A DNA stretch of 64,000 nt from Undaria pinnatifida (taxonomy: Eukaryota > Sar > Phaeophyceae > Laminariales > Alariaceae): NCBI GenBank assembly GCA_012845835.1, contig JABAKD010000013.1, positions 472,501 through 536,500 of the forward strand, in the 5' to 3' direction. A program made the position numbers and the translations under genes. Each line of letters begins with the position of its first letter. The stretch's first letter is position 1. Under the pieces are notes generated by a model. It was not told where the DNA came from. It was given only the letters and a program-made list of their open reading frames with translations, and did no database searches. Positions 9,060 through 19,404 of this stretch are shown piece after piece.

Positions 9060-10080
9060 AATCTGGCGTTATGATATAGACTATTATGCAGGAGCTGTAT
9101 ATACAAGGAGTGTAGATCCGACCAATGACATATTTACGAAATCATGCAGATTTGTGCGACTCCCGCCCGGTAACATGAGATCAGATGGTACGGATCTTCC
9201 CGGAAAGATCTCGATCGTCAAGTGAAGGTCGATCGGTGATCTGCGGTGATTTGTCCGACATGCGGAAGCCTGTCCCACAGAAAACAATCTGGCTCAAAAA
9301 GTGCGATTCTCCTACCGCAGCACGCGTAGCTAACCCTAAGTAGCTAACCCCAACGCTTAAAACACGCTAAGCTTACGCTTTGTATTTAACCGTGCGAAAT
9401 CCTTTTTGAACCGTAAAATACATCCGCCTCTACTTCCAAGGCATTTGGGGTCCAAGAGCTTGGAGGGTGCAGTTGTATCAAAATGGCGGGGTAAAACATT
9501 ACGCAGAAGAAAAAAAGGCCTCGAAGCTGTTTTTTTCTCGACGGGGCGTGTGCTCCCGCTTTTTCCGGTCGTCGCGGGGAAACCTGCCTTCTATTTCTCT
9601 TGCTGCACCGCTGCTCTCTTCGTACGACATATGTACAGTATCTGGGACGACCCCGGGCGGGCGGATACGTAAGGACCGTCAGCGTATTAATTAATGGTAA
9701 TACCTAAGTGGTCCTGACTTTACTGTTGGCATCTCAAGTGGCGTGAGGTTAATAAACGCTATTAATAGCATGATCTGACATATTGCATAATCTGCGCGAG
9801 CTGTTGGTAGAGGGACTCGAGGGAGACTACAAATTAGATCAAAATCGGCCAGAAAATAAACACTACCCAACAGATGATATCACCTATTCACCTTTCGAGC
9901 CATCCGTGCAGTAGTTCCAATTTATTAATGACATCTTCAAGTTCAAATTGACCTCCCCCCCACCCCCTTCTTCCCTTCCACCCCGACCATCGCCTAGAGC
10001 TATACCTGGTATATTAATACTATGATATGATATAGCATCACGCCAACAGTAAGCTCCTACACATTTTCGCGACCTAAATA
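9060..10080. other. No recognisable gene
   Basis: Open frames of up to 88 codons (9406-9672, plus) show no domain. A C/G homopolymer run at 10090-10110 marks the edge of the LINE fragment that follows. Confidence 0.4.
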
Positions 10081-11410
10081 TGTCGGAACCCCCCCCCCCC
10101 CCCCCCCCGCCCCAGGACTGGTCTTGGGATGCACACACAGCGAAAGTAATAGGAAAGGGCAAATCACAAGTAGGCAAGATGGATGCGATCCTGATAGACT
10201 TGCACCTCGACACTAGGATTAAAATATGTATTCTGATGAACGTGACGGTACCAAAGTTAGAGCATGCGGGAGAATTATGGGAAGGGAACGTGAAGCTAGT
10301 AAAACCAATGGAAACAGTGCAGATAACAGCAGCTAAAAAGATACTAGGATGCTCAAGTACGACGAGCAATACAGTATTTAGAGCAGAACTAGGAATGTAC
10401 CCACTTGAAACAAATAAAGATGAGTATTGACCTGAAATTCGTCGAACTCACGGCTGACGTCCTTGAAATATATTTTTTATAAAATAGAGACGTGAGGAAG
10501 TTGGAATGGCAATATAAAGTAAGGAATATGCCAGAAAAGAGGTTACCAGCCATAGCTGATACCAGGTAGGGCTGTATAGGAGAAATAACAAAAGGGCGAG
10601 CTGGAACAAGATGGGATAGCGTAGTCGAGAACACTGATATCGAAGGAGTTCGGGGAATACAAAGAAGAGGTGCAACTACTGTACTACTGTACTACTGGTA
10701 CTACTGTACTGCTGTACTACTACTATACTACTCTCTGTAAATAATTGGAGGGTACAAGGCAGAAGTAAGAGAAATAATAGAAGAAAGGGAAAAGCTAGCG
10801 CTAAGAAATATGGTGAAAGAGGAGAAACGCTTAAGAGATATACAGGGAGTTGAGGAAAGATATTGGAATGAAAACGTATCTGCACGGCCCAATGGACTTC
10901 GCGAAAAAGCTGACACTGCGATTTCGTGTAGGGGACCTGGGATCAAAACTGCGATTGATTCCGTGTAGGGGACCTGGGCCTATACCAGAAAGAAAAGAGA
11001 TATACCAGTAGTCGGGAGGAGGAGGACGTGACCACACACCATATGTGCCCGTGTGGCACAAACATAGAGTAAGACTCACATAGTAGGAGAATGTGAAATA
11101 CACAAGGAGGAACGGGATGCGTTAGAGGAGGAGAGGGGGGTATTAGAGGTCTGTGGCATGAAAGAGTTTGGCAGACTAGACAGTAGCGAGAAAACGATCG
11201 CTATCCTAGGAGATAGATGCTGGACGCAGACGACGAAACAGGACGGGGGTAGGAGGAGCAAACCGTTTCTATTTAGCATATGGAAGAAGCGTAATGAGCG
11301 CCCAAATGCTGGAGGTGTCTATTAGGCTATTAGGAGTAGGAACGGTGCTCCGTCTCAAAAGGGATGCGTGGTCAATGGTCAAATTACTAAGGCAAGCAAC
11401 AGAAAATGAG
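10081..11410 (+). pseudogene. LINE ORF2 C-terminal fragment, family A
   Basis: Plus-strand frames read in order as the region downstream of a non-LTR reverse transcriptase. First come SWDAHTAKVIGKGKSQVGKM, CILMNVTVPKLEHAGELWEG and AAKKILGCSSTTSN up to 10430. After frameshifts come KLEWQYKVRNMPEKRLPAI, EVREIIEEREKLALRNMVKE and KTYLHGPMDFAKKLTLRFRV. Then MCPCGTNIE and HIVGECEIHKEERDALEEE form a C-x-C...H...C knuckle-like motif, and FLFSIWKKRNERPNAGG follows. Stops and at least three frameshifts break it, and a GTGTAGGGGACCTGGG word near 10930-10980 is duplicated. The catalytic palm is absent, so this is a 5'-truncated dead copy. The family name is from memory of similar LINE tails. Confidence 0.75.
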
Positions 11411-11954
11411 TATGCCCCCCCCCCGCCCCCTCCTAGAACCCCGCCCTCCCCTCACCGGTTATACGACTTACAGGATACGCATAATAAACTGATGCATTCC
11501 ACAACCGTCAGATTTTGTCCCCCTCAAAAAGGGTTTTTATAGTTTCCGTGCACAGATTGATTAATATCACCCTGTTGACCCTGGTACATGCTAGTTCTAA
11601 GGAGAGTCGCCGACCTATACCCTTAATGACGACACACCTAGTAGCACGCGCGATGGGAGCATCACACACAGCGTGCAACGATGACTGTCGACGAAATTTT
11701 CGCTGTCCTAACTGGAGTGCATCTTAACTTGTTGTAATAATTCATCCTTATTCGAGGGAGACGAGCATCCATATACTGTATAAGGGGGAGGGAGGCTAGT
11801 GACATTTGATTAAACGTACCGTACTTCACTTGTTTCAACACGCTTTTGTTGTATTTTATATTTTTGCTCATTTTATCTGTGATTTTTGCACTTTGTCTTG
11901 CTGTTTCTCCCTCCCTCCCTAGACAGTATAGACGTAGCTCCTACTGTAATACCC
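11411..11954. other. No recognisable gene
   Basis: It opens with C-rich tracts (11418-11450) just after the LINE fragment. No gene, RNA or repeat signal was recognised in the rest. Confidence 0.4.
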
Positions 11955-11961
11955 GGGGTGA

Positions 11962-12018
11962 CTGGACTACAGTATACAGTATACAGTATACAGTATACAG
12001 TATACAGTATACAGTATA
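11962..12018 (+). repeat. Heptamer microsatellite AGTATAC
   Basis: About eight tandem AGTATAC units. It directly precedes the decayed F3 SINE-like copy. Confidence 0.9.
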
Positions 12019-12023
12019 AGCAG

Positions 12024-12165
12024 GCTCTTCTCCCCCCTCCCCACTACGGTACACGCCCTCATTTTTGTCGCGAGGGGACTTCTTCAGCGTTTTCTTCCCT
12101 CGTCGACCAGCGTCGAATTGTGCTTACCCACGCTATGACGCGTCCTCGGCAGTTGGTGTCGTATG
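12024..12165 (-). mobile_element. F3 SINE-like body fragment
   Basis: It shares with the fuller copy at 49190-49510 the words CTCCCCACTACGGTAC, CTCATTTTTGTCGCG, TCTTCCCTCGTCGAC and GTCGAATTGTGCTTACCCACGC. The tRNA-like head is not recognisable here. It abuts an F2 copy. Confidence 0.5.
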
Positions 12166-12435
12166 TTGTTGTCGTTGCTGTCGTTGTTGTTGTTGCTCTC
12201 ACATTTAGTCGCATAATCAAGTTCGTTTTGCGGTCACAGGACAGGCTTTATCCACTCCCTCTCTGGAGTGGAAGAATCCGAATACAGCTAACAGCAAACC
12301 ACAACCAAACCACAAGTGGCACACGCATACCGGTATATTCTCGTGCATCGTATTTGAAGCAAGCCGTACATCCGCCTAAAGATATAAAAGTGAAAACGGA
12401 AGTTAGCAGAAGTACGTAACAGGTCCATACTTGCA
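12166..12435 (-). mobile_element. F2 element (LINE 3' tail), diverged
   Basis: The plus strand reads in F2 order: ATAATCAAGTTC, GGTCACAGGACAGGC, CTCTCTGGAGTGGAAG, GTGGCACACGCATAC, ATATAAAAGTGAAA and CAGGTCCATACT. It lies downstream of the minus-strand LINE at 13.3-15.3 kb in LINE sense. The following GCCACCCAGGACACC at 12483 matches the linker seen beside the 56 kb copy. The strand given is LINE sense. Confidence 0.65.
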
Positions 12436-12759
12436 TACATACATACATTCAAAGACCGGCGGCTGAAACCGACTACACCGCATGCCACCCAGGACACCAA
12501 ACAAATCGATGTTCAAATCCACGGAGAGAAAAAACTTCGAAACAATAAGGAAAAAAAAACATGTATGGAAGTGTGCGTACGTAATAAGGTAAGGTAAGGT
12601 AAGGTACATAGACTCGCCAACAGGAGGGGTGTGCCGAAACAAGGCAAGCTACCCATCGCTAGGAAGAAGGGGAAAAAACGCGCTCGATCTAATCAAATGA
12701 AATGAAATACATATGGCAATCACGTATATGTTACACGTAGTAAGTGAAGTAGCGAATAC

Positions 12760-13075
12760 ACAAGATATACACAAGATATACATGAGATATACGTAAGATG
12801 CACATAAGCTATACATAAGATTTGCATAACGTATACCAGGCACATAAGATAAACACAAGATATACATCAGATATACATGAGATATACATAAGATATACAT
12901 AAGATATACATAAGATATACATAAGATATACATAAGATATACATAAGATATACATAAGATATACATAACGTATAACATATGCATAACATATACAAAACAT
13001 ATACATAAGATATACACAAGATATACACAAGACATACAGAAGATGTACACAAGATATACACAAGATACGTGAGCT
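12760..13075 (+). repeat. 12-bp minisatellite ATACATAAGATA
   Basis: About 20 imperfect copies of ATACATAAGATA occur, with ACACAAGATATA variants at both ends. The 12-bp period explains the long YLMYILCIS reading frames on the minus strand. It lies inside the presumed 3' UTR of the LINE at 13-15 kb. Shorter repeats nearby are GGTAA pentamers at 12589-12606 and ATCAAGTGC at 13281-13317. Confidence 0.9.
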
Positions 13076-13322
13076 CGCCTGCAGAGGGGGCGGTGGCAAA
13101 CAAGATCAGCCAACCAACCAGCCACTATGTTATCAATATTCATGCGTAAGAAAAGATCCAAAAGTCAATTTGAAACGAAAGGAAGAAAAGAAAAGAAGAG
13201 AAAAGAAACGAAAAACACCATAAAGCAGTTCCTATGATATTATAGACACAGCCTGAAAACGACATTGGGCGCGTAAACGTCATCAAGTGCATCAAGTGCA
13301 TCAAGTGCATCAAATGCACAAA

Positions 13323-15262
13323 GGGCGCTTAGGGGAGAACGCAGCAAGGCGAAGACGCACGGGCGGCCTCGCGCTGGTTACTTACGGCCAAAGGAAGGCA
13401 CACATAAACCAGGACAATGATGGCCAAACCCAGACTGTAGTCTCTTAGGCAGCCCCCCCCCCTCCTCCCTCCCCCCCCCCCCCCCTTCCTCCCTCTCCCC
13501 TTCCCTCCCCCCCCCCCCCCCCTCCCTCCCCCCCGCCGCGTGTAGATGCCGACGGCGGGTGACGTTGCCGCAGCCTTCGCGTGTCGCTCTGCAGCTCTAA
13601 ATCTCTCCGCGTCATACCATCTCCGCATGAATGCCTTTGCCGCCTTCTCAACCCGTCGACACGATCTGCCGGCCTTCTGTGCAGCCTTTCGCCATATTTC
13701 GAACTTCATGCCAAAATTCCATCATGTCTTCCTCCAGGCACACCGTCTAATCCTTCTCTTGCCCCCCTGAGTAGCCCTTATTCCCAGCCAGCCAAGCAAA
13801 CACCACCCTCCGCGGCAGACGCTCCTCCCCCATACGTGCCACGAATTCCGCGAAAAATATCCCCCGGTTCCGTATTGTCGCCTCAATGCTGTCGGAGCCT
13901 GACTTGGCCAGGGCATTAGCGTACGAGAAGGAGGGTGTGGTCGTCGCCCTTCCGTTTCCGCCACGCGAGGCATCCGAGGATCATGGAGTGGTCAACCTGC
14001 CGTAGCCTGCCGTAGTCAGACTTGTCCGGGCTCTACGTCACGCGCCCGTAGAGTAGCGTCTCGGTCACGTTGGCTTTCGGCATCCACATCTTCAGCCGTG
14101 AGCGCACATCCGCGATGATACATACATTTCCATCTTGTACCGCTGGAAGCACGCCCAGGCCCTCTCAAGACACCGCGTTATTTCAATGCTAAGGTTTCTG
14201 TCTGCGCTGATAACCCCGCCCGAGTACACAACCTCGATTGTTTGTTTGTACACCTGGCCGGCTGTATTGATGGCGAACAACACGCCTCCCCCATATTTTC
14301 GCTGCAGGCACATTATCTCCGTCTTGGCCGCCCAGACCGTAAGTCCGAACGCCAAGCATGTAATTGCGATCACCGTCATCATCCTCTCCAGCCCTTCTGG
14401 TGATCGCGATACGATGTCTGCATCGTCAGCGTACAGCATACACAGCGTACAGCATACCCCACAATCTCTGCACCTCCTCCTCCTTCTTCCCCCCTGTTCC
14501 GTTGTCTTTTCCCGCTCGTGGTTTGCCCTTCTTCTCACCTTTCTCCTTTCGTTGGATCGGCAGCGTGTCGTCCATGATGGCTGCATCAACGGGGAAGCCT
14601 TTCTCAGCCACTCGCTGTACCGCCGCGAAAAACACGAAGAGCAGCAGTGCCGCGAGCACACACCCTTGCCGAAGACCTTGCCCCACTAACAAATTATCCG
14701 AACACTCTCCATCATCCAACCCCACGCATGCTTGCATGCCGTCGTGGAATTGGCGGATAACGGCGAGCATTCTCGGTGGCACGCCAAAACGAGCAAGGAC
14801 AGCCTGCCTAGAAGGTTTGAATCGACGGAGTCATATGCTCTGCTGAGGTTCCAGTTGAATCGACGGAGTCATATGCTATACTGAGGTTCGATAAAGCACA
14901 AGCACAACGGGGTGTCCTTCTTCCGCGCCAGTTCCTGCAGTAGTCATACTACGAACATCATGTCAACCGTCGAGCGCTGGGGTCTAAGCACGCGCTGTTC
15001 CTCCGGCAAAACGTTCTCGCGTTCGCCGTAGTCACTAAGACGACCCGCGATGACTTCGAAGATTACTTTGCCGGCGTGAGCCACAAGGGAGATGCCACAA
15101 TCGTTTCCTAAGGTACGTCCGATCTTTCTTCTCTTGTGAAGTAGAAGGGGGGCGGGTGGTGAATTATCATCTATTTCATACTTTTTCAAGACGTTGCTTT
15201 TTTGTTTTGTGCTCATCCCATCTACTATGGTCGCACCTTTTCCTTCTCCTTCTCCCTTCATA
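13323..15262 (-). pseudogene. LINE reverse transcriptase, family B, decayed
   Basis: The minus strand carries the palm and C-terminal parts of a non-LTR reverse transcriptase, broken by frameshifts. Near 15000-15110 it reads [20 protein letters not shown] and [20 protein letters not shown]. Near 14680 it reads [20 protein letters not shown]. Near 14430 it reads [20 protein letters not shown], with the catalytic YADD intact. Then come VWAAKTEIMCLQRK and ISADRNLSIEITRCLERAWA. The C-terminal FEIWRKAAQKAGRSCRRVEK is near 13700, followed by a G-rich tail (13450-13540). Fingers, palm and tail are in the expected order. Many breaks show it is dead. The N-terminal endonuclease was not found. Copies of the same tail lie at 44.1-44.7 and 56.4-56.9 kb. 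Confidence 0.85.
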
Positions 15263-15332
15263 CCCAACATGTAACATCACTTCATACCCAACATCACTTC
15301 ATATCTAACATCACTTCATACCCGGCATCACT
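15255..15332 (+). repeat. 16-17-bp minisatellite CATCACTTCATACCCAA
   Basis: Four imperfect copies of ACATCACTTCATACCCAA. Confidence 0.8.
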
Positions 15333-15345
15333 TAAGTCACTACGT

Positions 15346-15605
15346 AAGCAGGCTCTTCTCTGTTCAGTGTTATCCCCCCTCCCTACTACGACACGTGCCT
15401 TCGTTTATATCGCGAGAGGAATTCAGCACTTTCTTCCGTCGTGGACTATTATTATTTGATTATTAGTAACGTCGAATTGTGCTCACACTTACCCACGCAA
15501 CAAAGCGCTCTCGGCAGTTGGTGTCTCTGGACTATAAAGTCCCCTTACAGTAGCGGCTACTGTATCGAGATTTGAACCCCTGCCACTGAGTACTTTTGTA
15601 TCGTA
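15346..15605 (-). mobile_element. F3 SINE-like element with decayed tRNA-like head
   Basis: The body words GCCTTCGTTTATATCGCG, GTCGAATTGTGCTCACAC and GCGCTCTCGGCAGTTGGTG match the 49.2 kb copy. At 15570-15592 the plus strand reads CGAGATTTGAACCCC, the complement of a tRNA T-loop and B box (GGGTTCAAATCTCG). That is where the head should be. An insertion holding ATTATTATTTGATTATTAG interrupts the body. Confidence 0.55.
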
Positions 15606-15647
15606 CGGGAATATCGCATACTTCGAAGTATATATTATAGTCTATAG

Positions 15648-15893
15648 ACTACACTACACTACACTACACTACACTACACTACACCATACACCATACTACA
15701 CTACACTACACTTTACTACACTACACTACACTACACTACACTACAGCACAGCAGTATAGCACATTATTACACCACACGACAACACAGTATAGCAGCACAC
15801 TATAGCACACTATAGCACAGTATAGCACACTACAGCACACTACAGCACACTACAGCACAGTACAGCACAGTATAGCACAGTATAGCACAGTTG
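15648..15893 (+). repeat. CTACA pentamer and GCACAGTATA decamer arrays
   Basis: 15648-15756 is an ACTAC pentamer array with a CATAC interruption. 15757-15893 is an imperfect GCACACTATA/GCACAGTATA decamer array. The F2 fragment follows at once. Confidence 0.9.
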
Positions 15894-15985
15894 CTCTTGT
15901 TCTTGCTCTCACATTAGCTCGCATGTGGTCACAGGACAGGCCCCAGTCACTCTGGAGTGAAAGAATGCCCCCAGGGAAAAAAATA
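15894..15985 (-). mobile_element. F2 fragment (outer end)
   Basis: It contains TTGCTCTCACATTAGCTCGC, GTGGTCACAGGACAGGC, CAGTCACTCTGGAG and CCCCCAGGGAAAAA in F2 order. The TATA-bearing half is missing. It lies downstream of an F3 copy, as also seen at 12.0 and 45.5 kb. Confidence 0.6.
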
Positions 15986-17106
15986 CCATATATCGGAAGA
16001 AGGGACGTTATTTGGTATGCCCAACAAGATCGTCCTCTTATTGTAACGCACCTGTCCGTTACTTGCAGACCTGGCCGCCGCCTCCCAGACAAACTTTGAG
16101 TCAGCGCAAAACCAACAAAAAGGTGCAGCATGTAGAACGGGGCTGCAATGAGCATGCATAGCACTAGACCCGTGCCCTTTCAGGCACGCCGCAGACCCGC
16201 GGTAAGCGGACACTGACGGCGTGCGTAAGTGATAAAAGGCCACGCCGCTCGTGAAAACAATTGAGATAGGCACTACTACTGCTGTCAGTCAACAATCACA
16301 AACGCATAGTCTACAGGGTACATACTTGAAACGTTTGACAAGCTCGCGAGAGGCCCACAACGCGGCAACAAATGGTTGCACCATCATTGCACCACCCGTG
16401 GTATAGTTCGTGAGCCACGAAAAAAATGTGCCAGAGTCAGCTACAAAATAGAGGTCAAAGACCGCAAACTACTGCACACAACTACCCGTGGAGTACCTAC
16501 TGTGGCCAGCTAATAACCAGTCGGCGACTCCTTGTTCTACTTTTTCTAATAATCTCTTTTACTCTCCAGCCCAACTCGTGAGACGTTTACTCTCAGCGAC
16601 TTTCTGGACAAGCCGTAGTCACAGGGGTCTTCCCTTCTCCCTCCCCAGTACCAGTGGTACGTGCCTTCATTTTTATCGCGGCGCATAGGGTTCAGCATTC
16701 CTACTTTTCATCTTGTTGTGCCCGTCGATTTTTTCACCGTTTGTTTTCATTTATAGTCAACCAACCACCAACCCTATCTTGTATGCAACCAAAACGGTTG
16801 CACGTATATATTTAGTCTATACCAATTTTGTTTTTGTTTTTTGTTTTTGTTTTTGTTTTTGTTTATTTCGTATTTCTCTCTTCCAATGTATTTCTGTTGC
16901 TGACGTATGTATGTTGTGCCTGTCGTACCCAGTACTAGGGCATGACATTGCGTTGTCGAATGCATTACGATGCATTATCTCTGTGTCGTGGCTTGTGACC
17001 ACAGAGCTGATCTTTCTAGGGTGAAGAATCAGTACGGACAATGGGTGTGCTGGATGTCGACGAGTAGAAAAACGGTTTAATGTGAAGAACACACACACAC
17101 ACATAC
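15986..17106. other. Mostly featureless; decayed SINE body and microsatellites
   Basis: A diverged F1/F3-like body is at about 16570-16705: GGACAAGCCGTAGTCACAGG, TTCATTTTTATCGCG and CATAGGGTTCAGCA. A TTTTTG hexamer run is at 16826-16866, and an AC run at 17090-17101 abuts the first exon-like block. CTTGAAACGTTTGACAAGC near 16327 is related to spacers of the 17-18 kb array. Confidence 0.45.
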
Positions 17107-17190
17107 CTGCGGTAGCTCTTTCGTGATAACTTCGCAGTGATGACTTCTCAATACATCGACAGCGCCAAAAAGGCACGCCACGGGCGAAAA
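17107..17190 (-). CDS. Exon-like block B1 of the tandem-exon locus
   Basis: Eighty-four bases (28 codons), open on the minus strand, begin after GCTGACTAG and end at CCGCAG|GTATGTGTG, a consensus-like 5' splice site. The peptide starts FSPVACLFGAV and ends CEVITKELPQ. The C-terminal word matches SLDYEAITKELPQ of the long exon at 18049-18681 and related words in the blocks at 17414 and 17744. The matching peptide ends, each placed at an AG|GT border, are the main evidence that these are duplicated exons. Whether this copy is used is unknown. Confidence 0.5.
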
Positions 17191-17413
17191 CTAGTCAGCA
17201 GGGGAACAGCGAATCACAAAAGCGTAGCTGACGCATTAATGAAAAAATTTGGACAACATAAAATTACCGGAGGTATCCAGGTGTGTGCATGTGTGTGCGC
17301 GCGTGTGTGTTTTTTTGGGGGGGGCGGGGGGAACTAAACCTTGAGCTGGTTAAACTGTTACCTCGGCGGCCGACGTCATGTTTGCTTCCAATACACCGGT
17401 TTCACCCACCTAC

Positions 17414-17500
17414 CTGCCGTAGATCGTGTGTGATCGCTCCATAGTTGAGCGACACCGACACCGCAAAAGACCCAAACGTCACGGGCGAAGCGACACAATA
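17414..17500 (-). CDS. Exon-like block B2
   Basis: The minus-strand frame reads ASPVTFGSFAV then SLNYGAITHDLRQ and ends at CGGCAG|GTAGGTGGG. ASPV aligns with FSPV of block B1, and SLNYGAIT with SLDYEAIT of the long exon. No clear acceptor AG is seen close upstream, so the 5' border is approximate. An associated block A2 near 17596-17640 reads ALVYACTPQPNLAVLR. Confidence 0.45.
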
Positions 17501-17743
17501 TTACGTCGGGGGGACGGCAGACAGTGAATCACAAAGAAATGCCTGCTTGAAACTTGAAACCTCCGCAATCTCACGAAAGGTTCTACCCGGAGCACAGCAA
17601 GGTTCGGTTGTGGGGTGCAAGCATAGACTAGAGCTCTCCAGGTGTAGACCCTCCCAAATTGGAGGTGCATCCCTACCGTACTATACCGTACTATTAGTAT
17701 AATACTATGCGCTACAGCAGCAAAACGCTTGCACCTACTGTAC

Positions 17744-17830
17744 CTGCGGTACTTCTTTGGTAACCGCTTTGTAGTATCCAGCGACAGCGCTAACTAAGCA
17801 CGCCGCATGCAGGCGAAAGCACACGAGATA
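17744..17830 (-). CDS. Exon-like block B3
   Basis: The minus-strand frame reads ACLVSAV then AGYYKAVTKEVPQ and ends at CCGCAG|GTACAG. It aligns with ACLFGAV of block B1 and with AITKELPQ of the long exon. The 5' border is uncertain. Confidence 0.45.
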
Positions 17831-17932
17831 CGTAGGGCAGCTGGATAACAAAACGCTTATACGTAGGACAGCTGGATAACAAAACGCTTACTTGAAACCT
17901 GAAACATTTTCCAAGCTCGCGAAAGGTTTTAC

Positions 17933-17986
17933 CTGCGACACAACAAGGTCGAGTTTTACGGGTGGGTTTTTCGCATCTTAGAGCTC
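17933..17986 (-). CDS. Exon-like block A3 (54 bp)
   Basis: It is bounded by TTTCTGCTTTTCAG| upstream and GTGTCGCAG|GTAAAACC downstream on the minus strand, both good splice-site matches. The frame gives ALRCEKPTRKTRPCCVA. A related block lies near 17596-17640, also followed by a GT (GGG|GTAGAACC-like). Each A block precedes a B block in transcript order, so the repeated unit of about 330 bp looks like an exon pair. Confidence 0.4.
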
Positions 17987-18048
17987 CTGAAAAGCAGAAA
18001 TGCTCTTATCGTTTACATTAAACGAAAAAGGTTGCACCTATATCATAC

Positions 18049-18681
18049 CTGCGGTAGCTCTTTCGTGATCGCTTCATAGTCCAAAGAGACCGCTGCGTGC
18101 CGCTTTCTGCGAAGCGCGTGAAAGCTGTCTGCCCCGGGGCTCCTCGGCGGGCTTCCGTTCCCCCTCCTCCTGCTTCCGCCGCGTCGCTGTCCGCTTTGAC
18201 ACCTTGGAGCCACACCCTCCGCACTCCCGCCGAAGCTTTCCCACGGGTCACTATACGACCCGTCCTTACGGTACGATCCGTCTTTCCAATACGACCCGTC
18301 CTTGCGGTACGACCCGTCTTTCCAATACGACCCGTCTTTATGGTACGACCCGTCCATATGGTACGGGCCGCCTTCATAATAATACGATCCGTCGTTATAA
18401 TTCGATCCGCCGGTTGCACTGGTGTTGTGTATAGAAACCTGGCGATAGTTTTTCTGGCCGAAAGATAGACTCTCTTTGGAAGGGGAATTGGCGCGGCGCC
18501 GGCGGAGTTGTAAGTTTTGGAGGCGATGTGCGATAGCGGGTGTCCTGGCCGAGGTGCGGGGGCTGTTGTCGTCGGTGCATGTGCTGATACCGAATCGGCG
18601 GAAGGCGGGACAGAGCTCGGAGAGGGCGCGGCGGTACTCGGTCCAGGATAGGGCTTCGGCGCTCGCAGAAGAAGTCGCATC
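18049..18681 (-). CDS. Fully open 211-codon internal exon with YxKDGS repeats
   Basis: The minus strand is open for 633 bases, exactly 211 codons, from GATGCG (after GGAAAAG) to CCGCAG|GTATGATA. There is no ATG at the left end, so it reads as an internal exon. Residues 6-31 carry a word like SAEALSWTEYRRALSELCPA that recurs in blocks at 18.9, 19.1 and 19.4 kb. Residues about 50-70 are arginine-rich. Residues 94-143 hold about seven 6-residue repeats of the YWKDGS/YRKDGS type, made by an 18-bp minisatellite. The end reads SLDYEAITKELPQ. Two other minus-strand frames are also open across much of it, so frame choice rests on the homologous blocks. Function is unknown: a low-complexity, possibly disordered or secreted protein. 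Confidence 0.55.
18240..18400 (-). repeat. 18-bp minisatellite inside the exon
   Basis: Plus-strand units alternate between TACGACCCGTCTTTCCAA and TACGACCCGTCCTTGCGG. The 18-bp period keeps the frame and encodes YWKDGS and YRKDGS. Decayed outer units give SNYNDGSYYYEGG and PYHMDGS. Confidence 0.85.
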
Positions 18682-18834
18682 CTTTTCCAGTGCAAAAAGA
18701 GAGAAAAAAGAGTTGGCGGGATTGAAAAGATATGAACAAAAAAAATGTGTAAATTGTATGTACGGTTGGTCACATTTGGGGGGGTTACTCGTGTTTTTTC
18801 ATGTTGCCGGGGGGGGGAGGGGGCAGTCAATCCC

Positions 18835-18948
18835 TGCAATCAGCATAGTGAAATGATGCCGGTGCCGAACTGGTGGAAAGCGGGGCATAATTGGGAGAAG
18901 GATCGGCGGTACTCGATCCAGGAAAATGCTTCGGCGCTCGGAGACGAA
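18835..18948 (-). CDS. Exon-like block C2
   Basis: The minus frame reads SSPSAEAFSWIEYRRSFSQL then CPAFHQFGTGIIS, clearly homologous to the start of the 211-codon exon. Comparing 25 aligned codons by eye, differences fall 9 at third, 6 at first and 4 at second positions. That is the pattern expected if this frame was once selected. An in-frame TGA follows FGTGIISLC. GATTGCAG lies just downstream but is not followed by GT. This copy is probably a relic or alternative terminal exon. Confidence 0.45.
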
Positions 18949-19074
18949 TAACCCCCCTTTTTTCAATTGAAACTTGTTTAAAAAACAAGGGGCGGCTGTG
19001 AAAAGAGATATTGGGGGGCGTGTTGCTCGTAAGGTTGGTCACGTTGGCGCGGGGGGGCAGGGGGGGTGGTCGAT

Positions 19075-19140
19075 CCCCGCAACATGTTAGTGAAATGGTG
19101 CTGATGCTGAATCGGAGGAGGAAGGCGGGACGTAGTACGG
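19075..19140 (-). pseudogene. Exon-like block C3, decayed
   Basis: The frame reads LSVLRPAFLLRFSISTIS and aligns with LCPAFRRFGIST of the long exon. The N-terminal SAE...EYRR part is replaced by a GCATCTGCGT repeat. The spacer GTGACCAACCTTACG is shared with the unit next to the long exon (GTGACCAACCGTAC). Confidence 0.35.
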
Positions 19141-19339
19141 ACAGGCAGATGCACGCAGATGCACGCAAAAAAACCTTTTTGTACAGCGAAAACCTAGTAT
19201 ATACCATGGTATATTTTTTGCAAGCGGACAGGCGTTAGGTGCTCGCACGGTTGTCGTGCCCTTTCTTGCAAAAGATAGGGGAAATAGGGCGTTTCTCGCA
19301 CGGCAATCGTGTCCTTTCATGAAATAATATAGACTAGAC

Positions 19340-19404
19340 TATGCAGACAAAAATTAGCAGACAGGTCGGAGAAGGCTCCGCGGTATTCGGTCTCCGAAAA
19401 GGTT
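19340..19404 (-). pseudogene. Exon-like block C4, outermost copy
   Basis: The frame reads GSAETFSETEYRGAFSDLSA, aligning with SAEALSWTEYRRALSELCPA. It ends in an unrelated sequence with no splice site visible. It is the highest-coordinate copy of the C block. Confidence 0.4.

Noticed and set aside
12649-13161. 170-codon YLMYILCIS ORF resembling a membrane protein
   Set aside because: It is the ATACATAAGATA 12-bp repeat; hydrophobicity follows from the repeat.
18018-18839. 273-codon minus ORF overlapping the 211-codon exon
   Set aside because: It is in a different frame from the one whose ends are conserved in the duplicated blocks and whose codon positions show bias. Kept only as an alternative.
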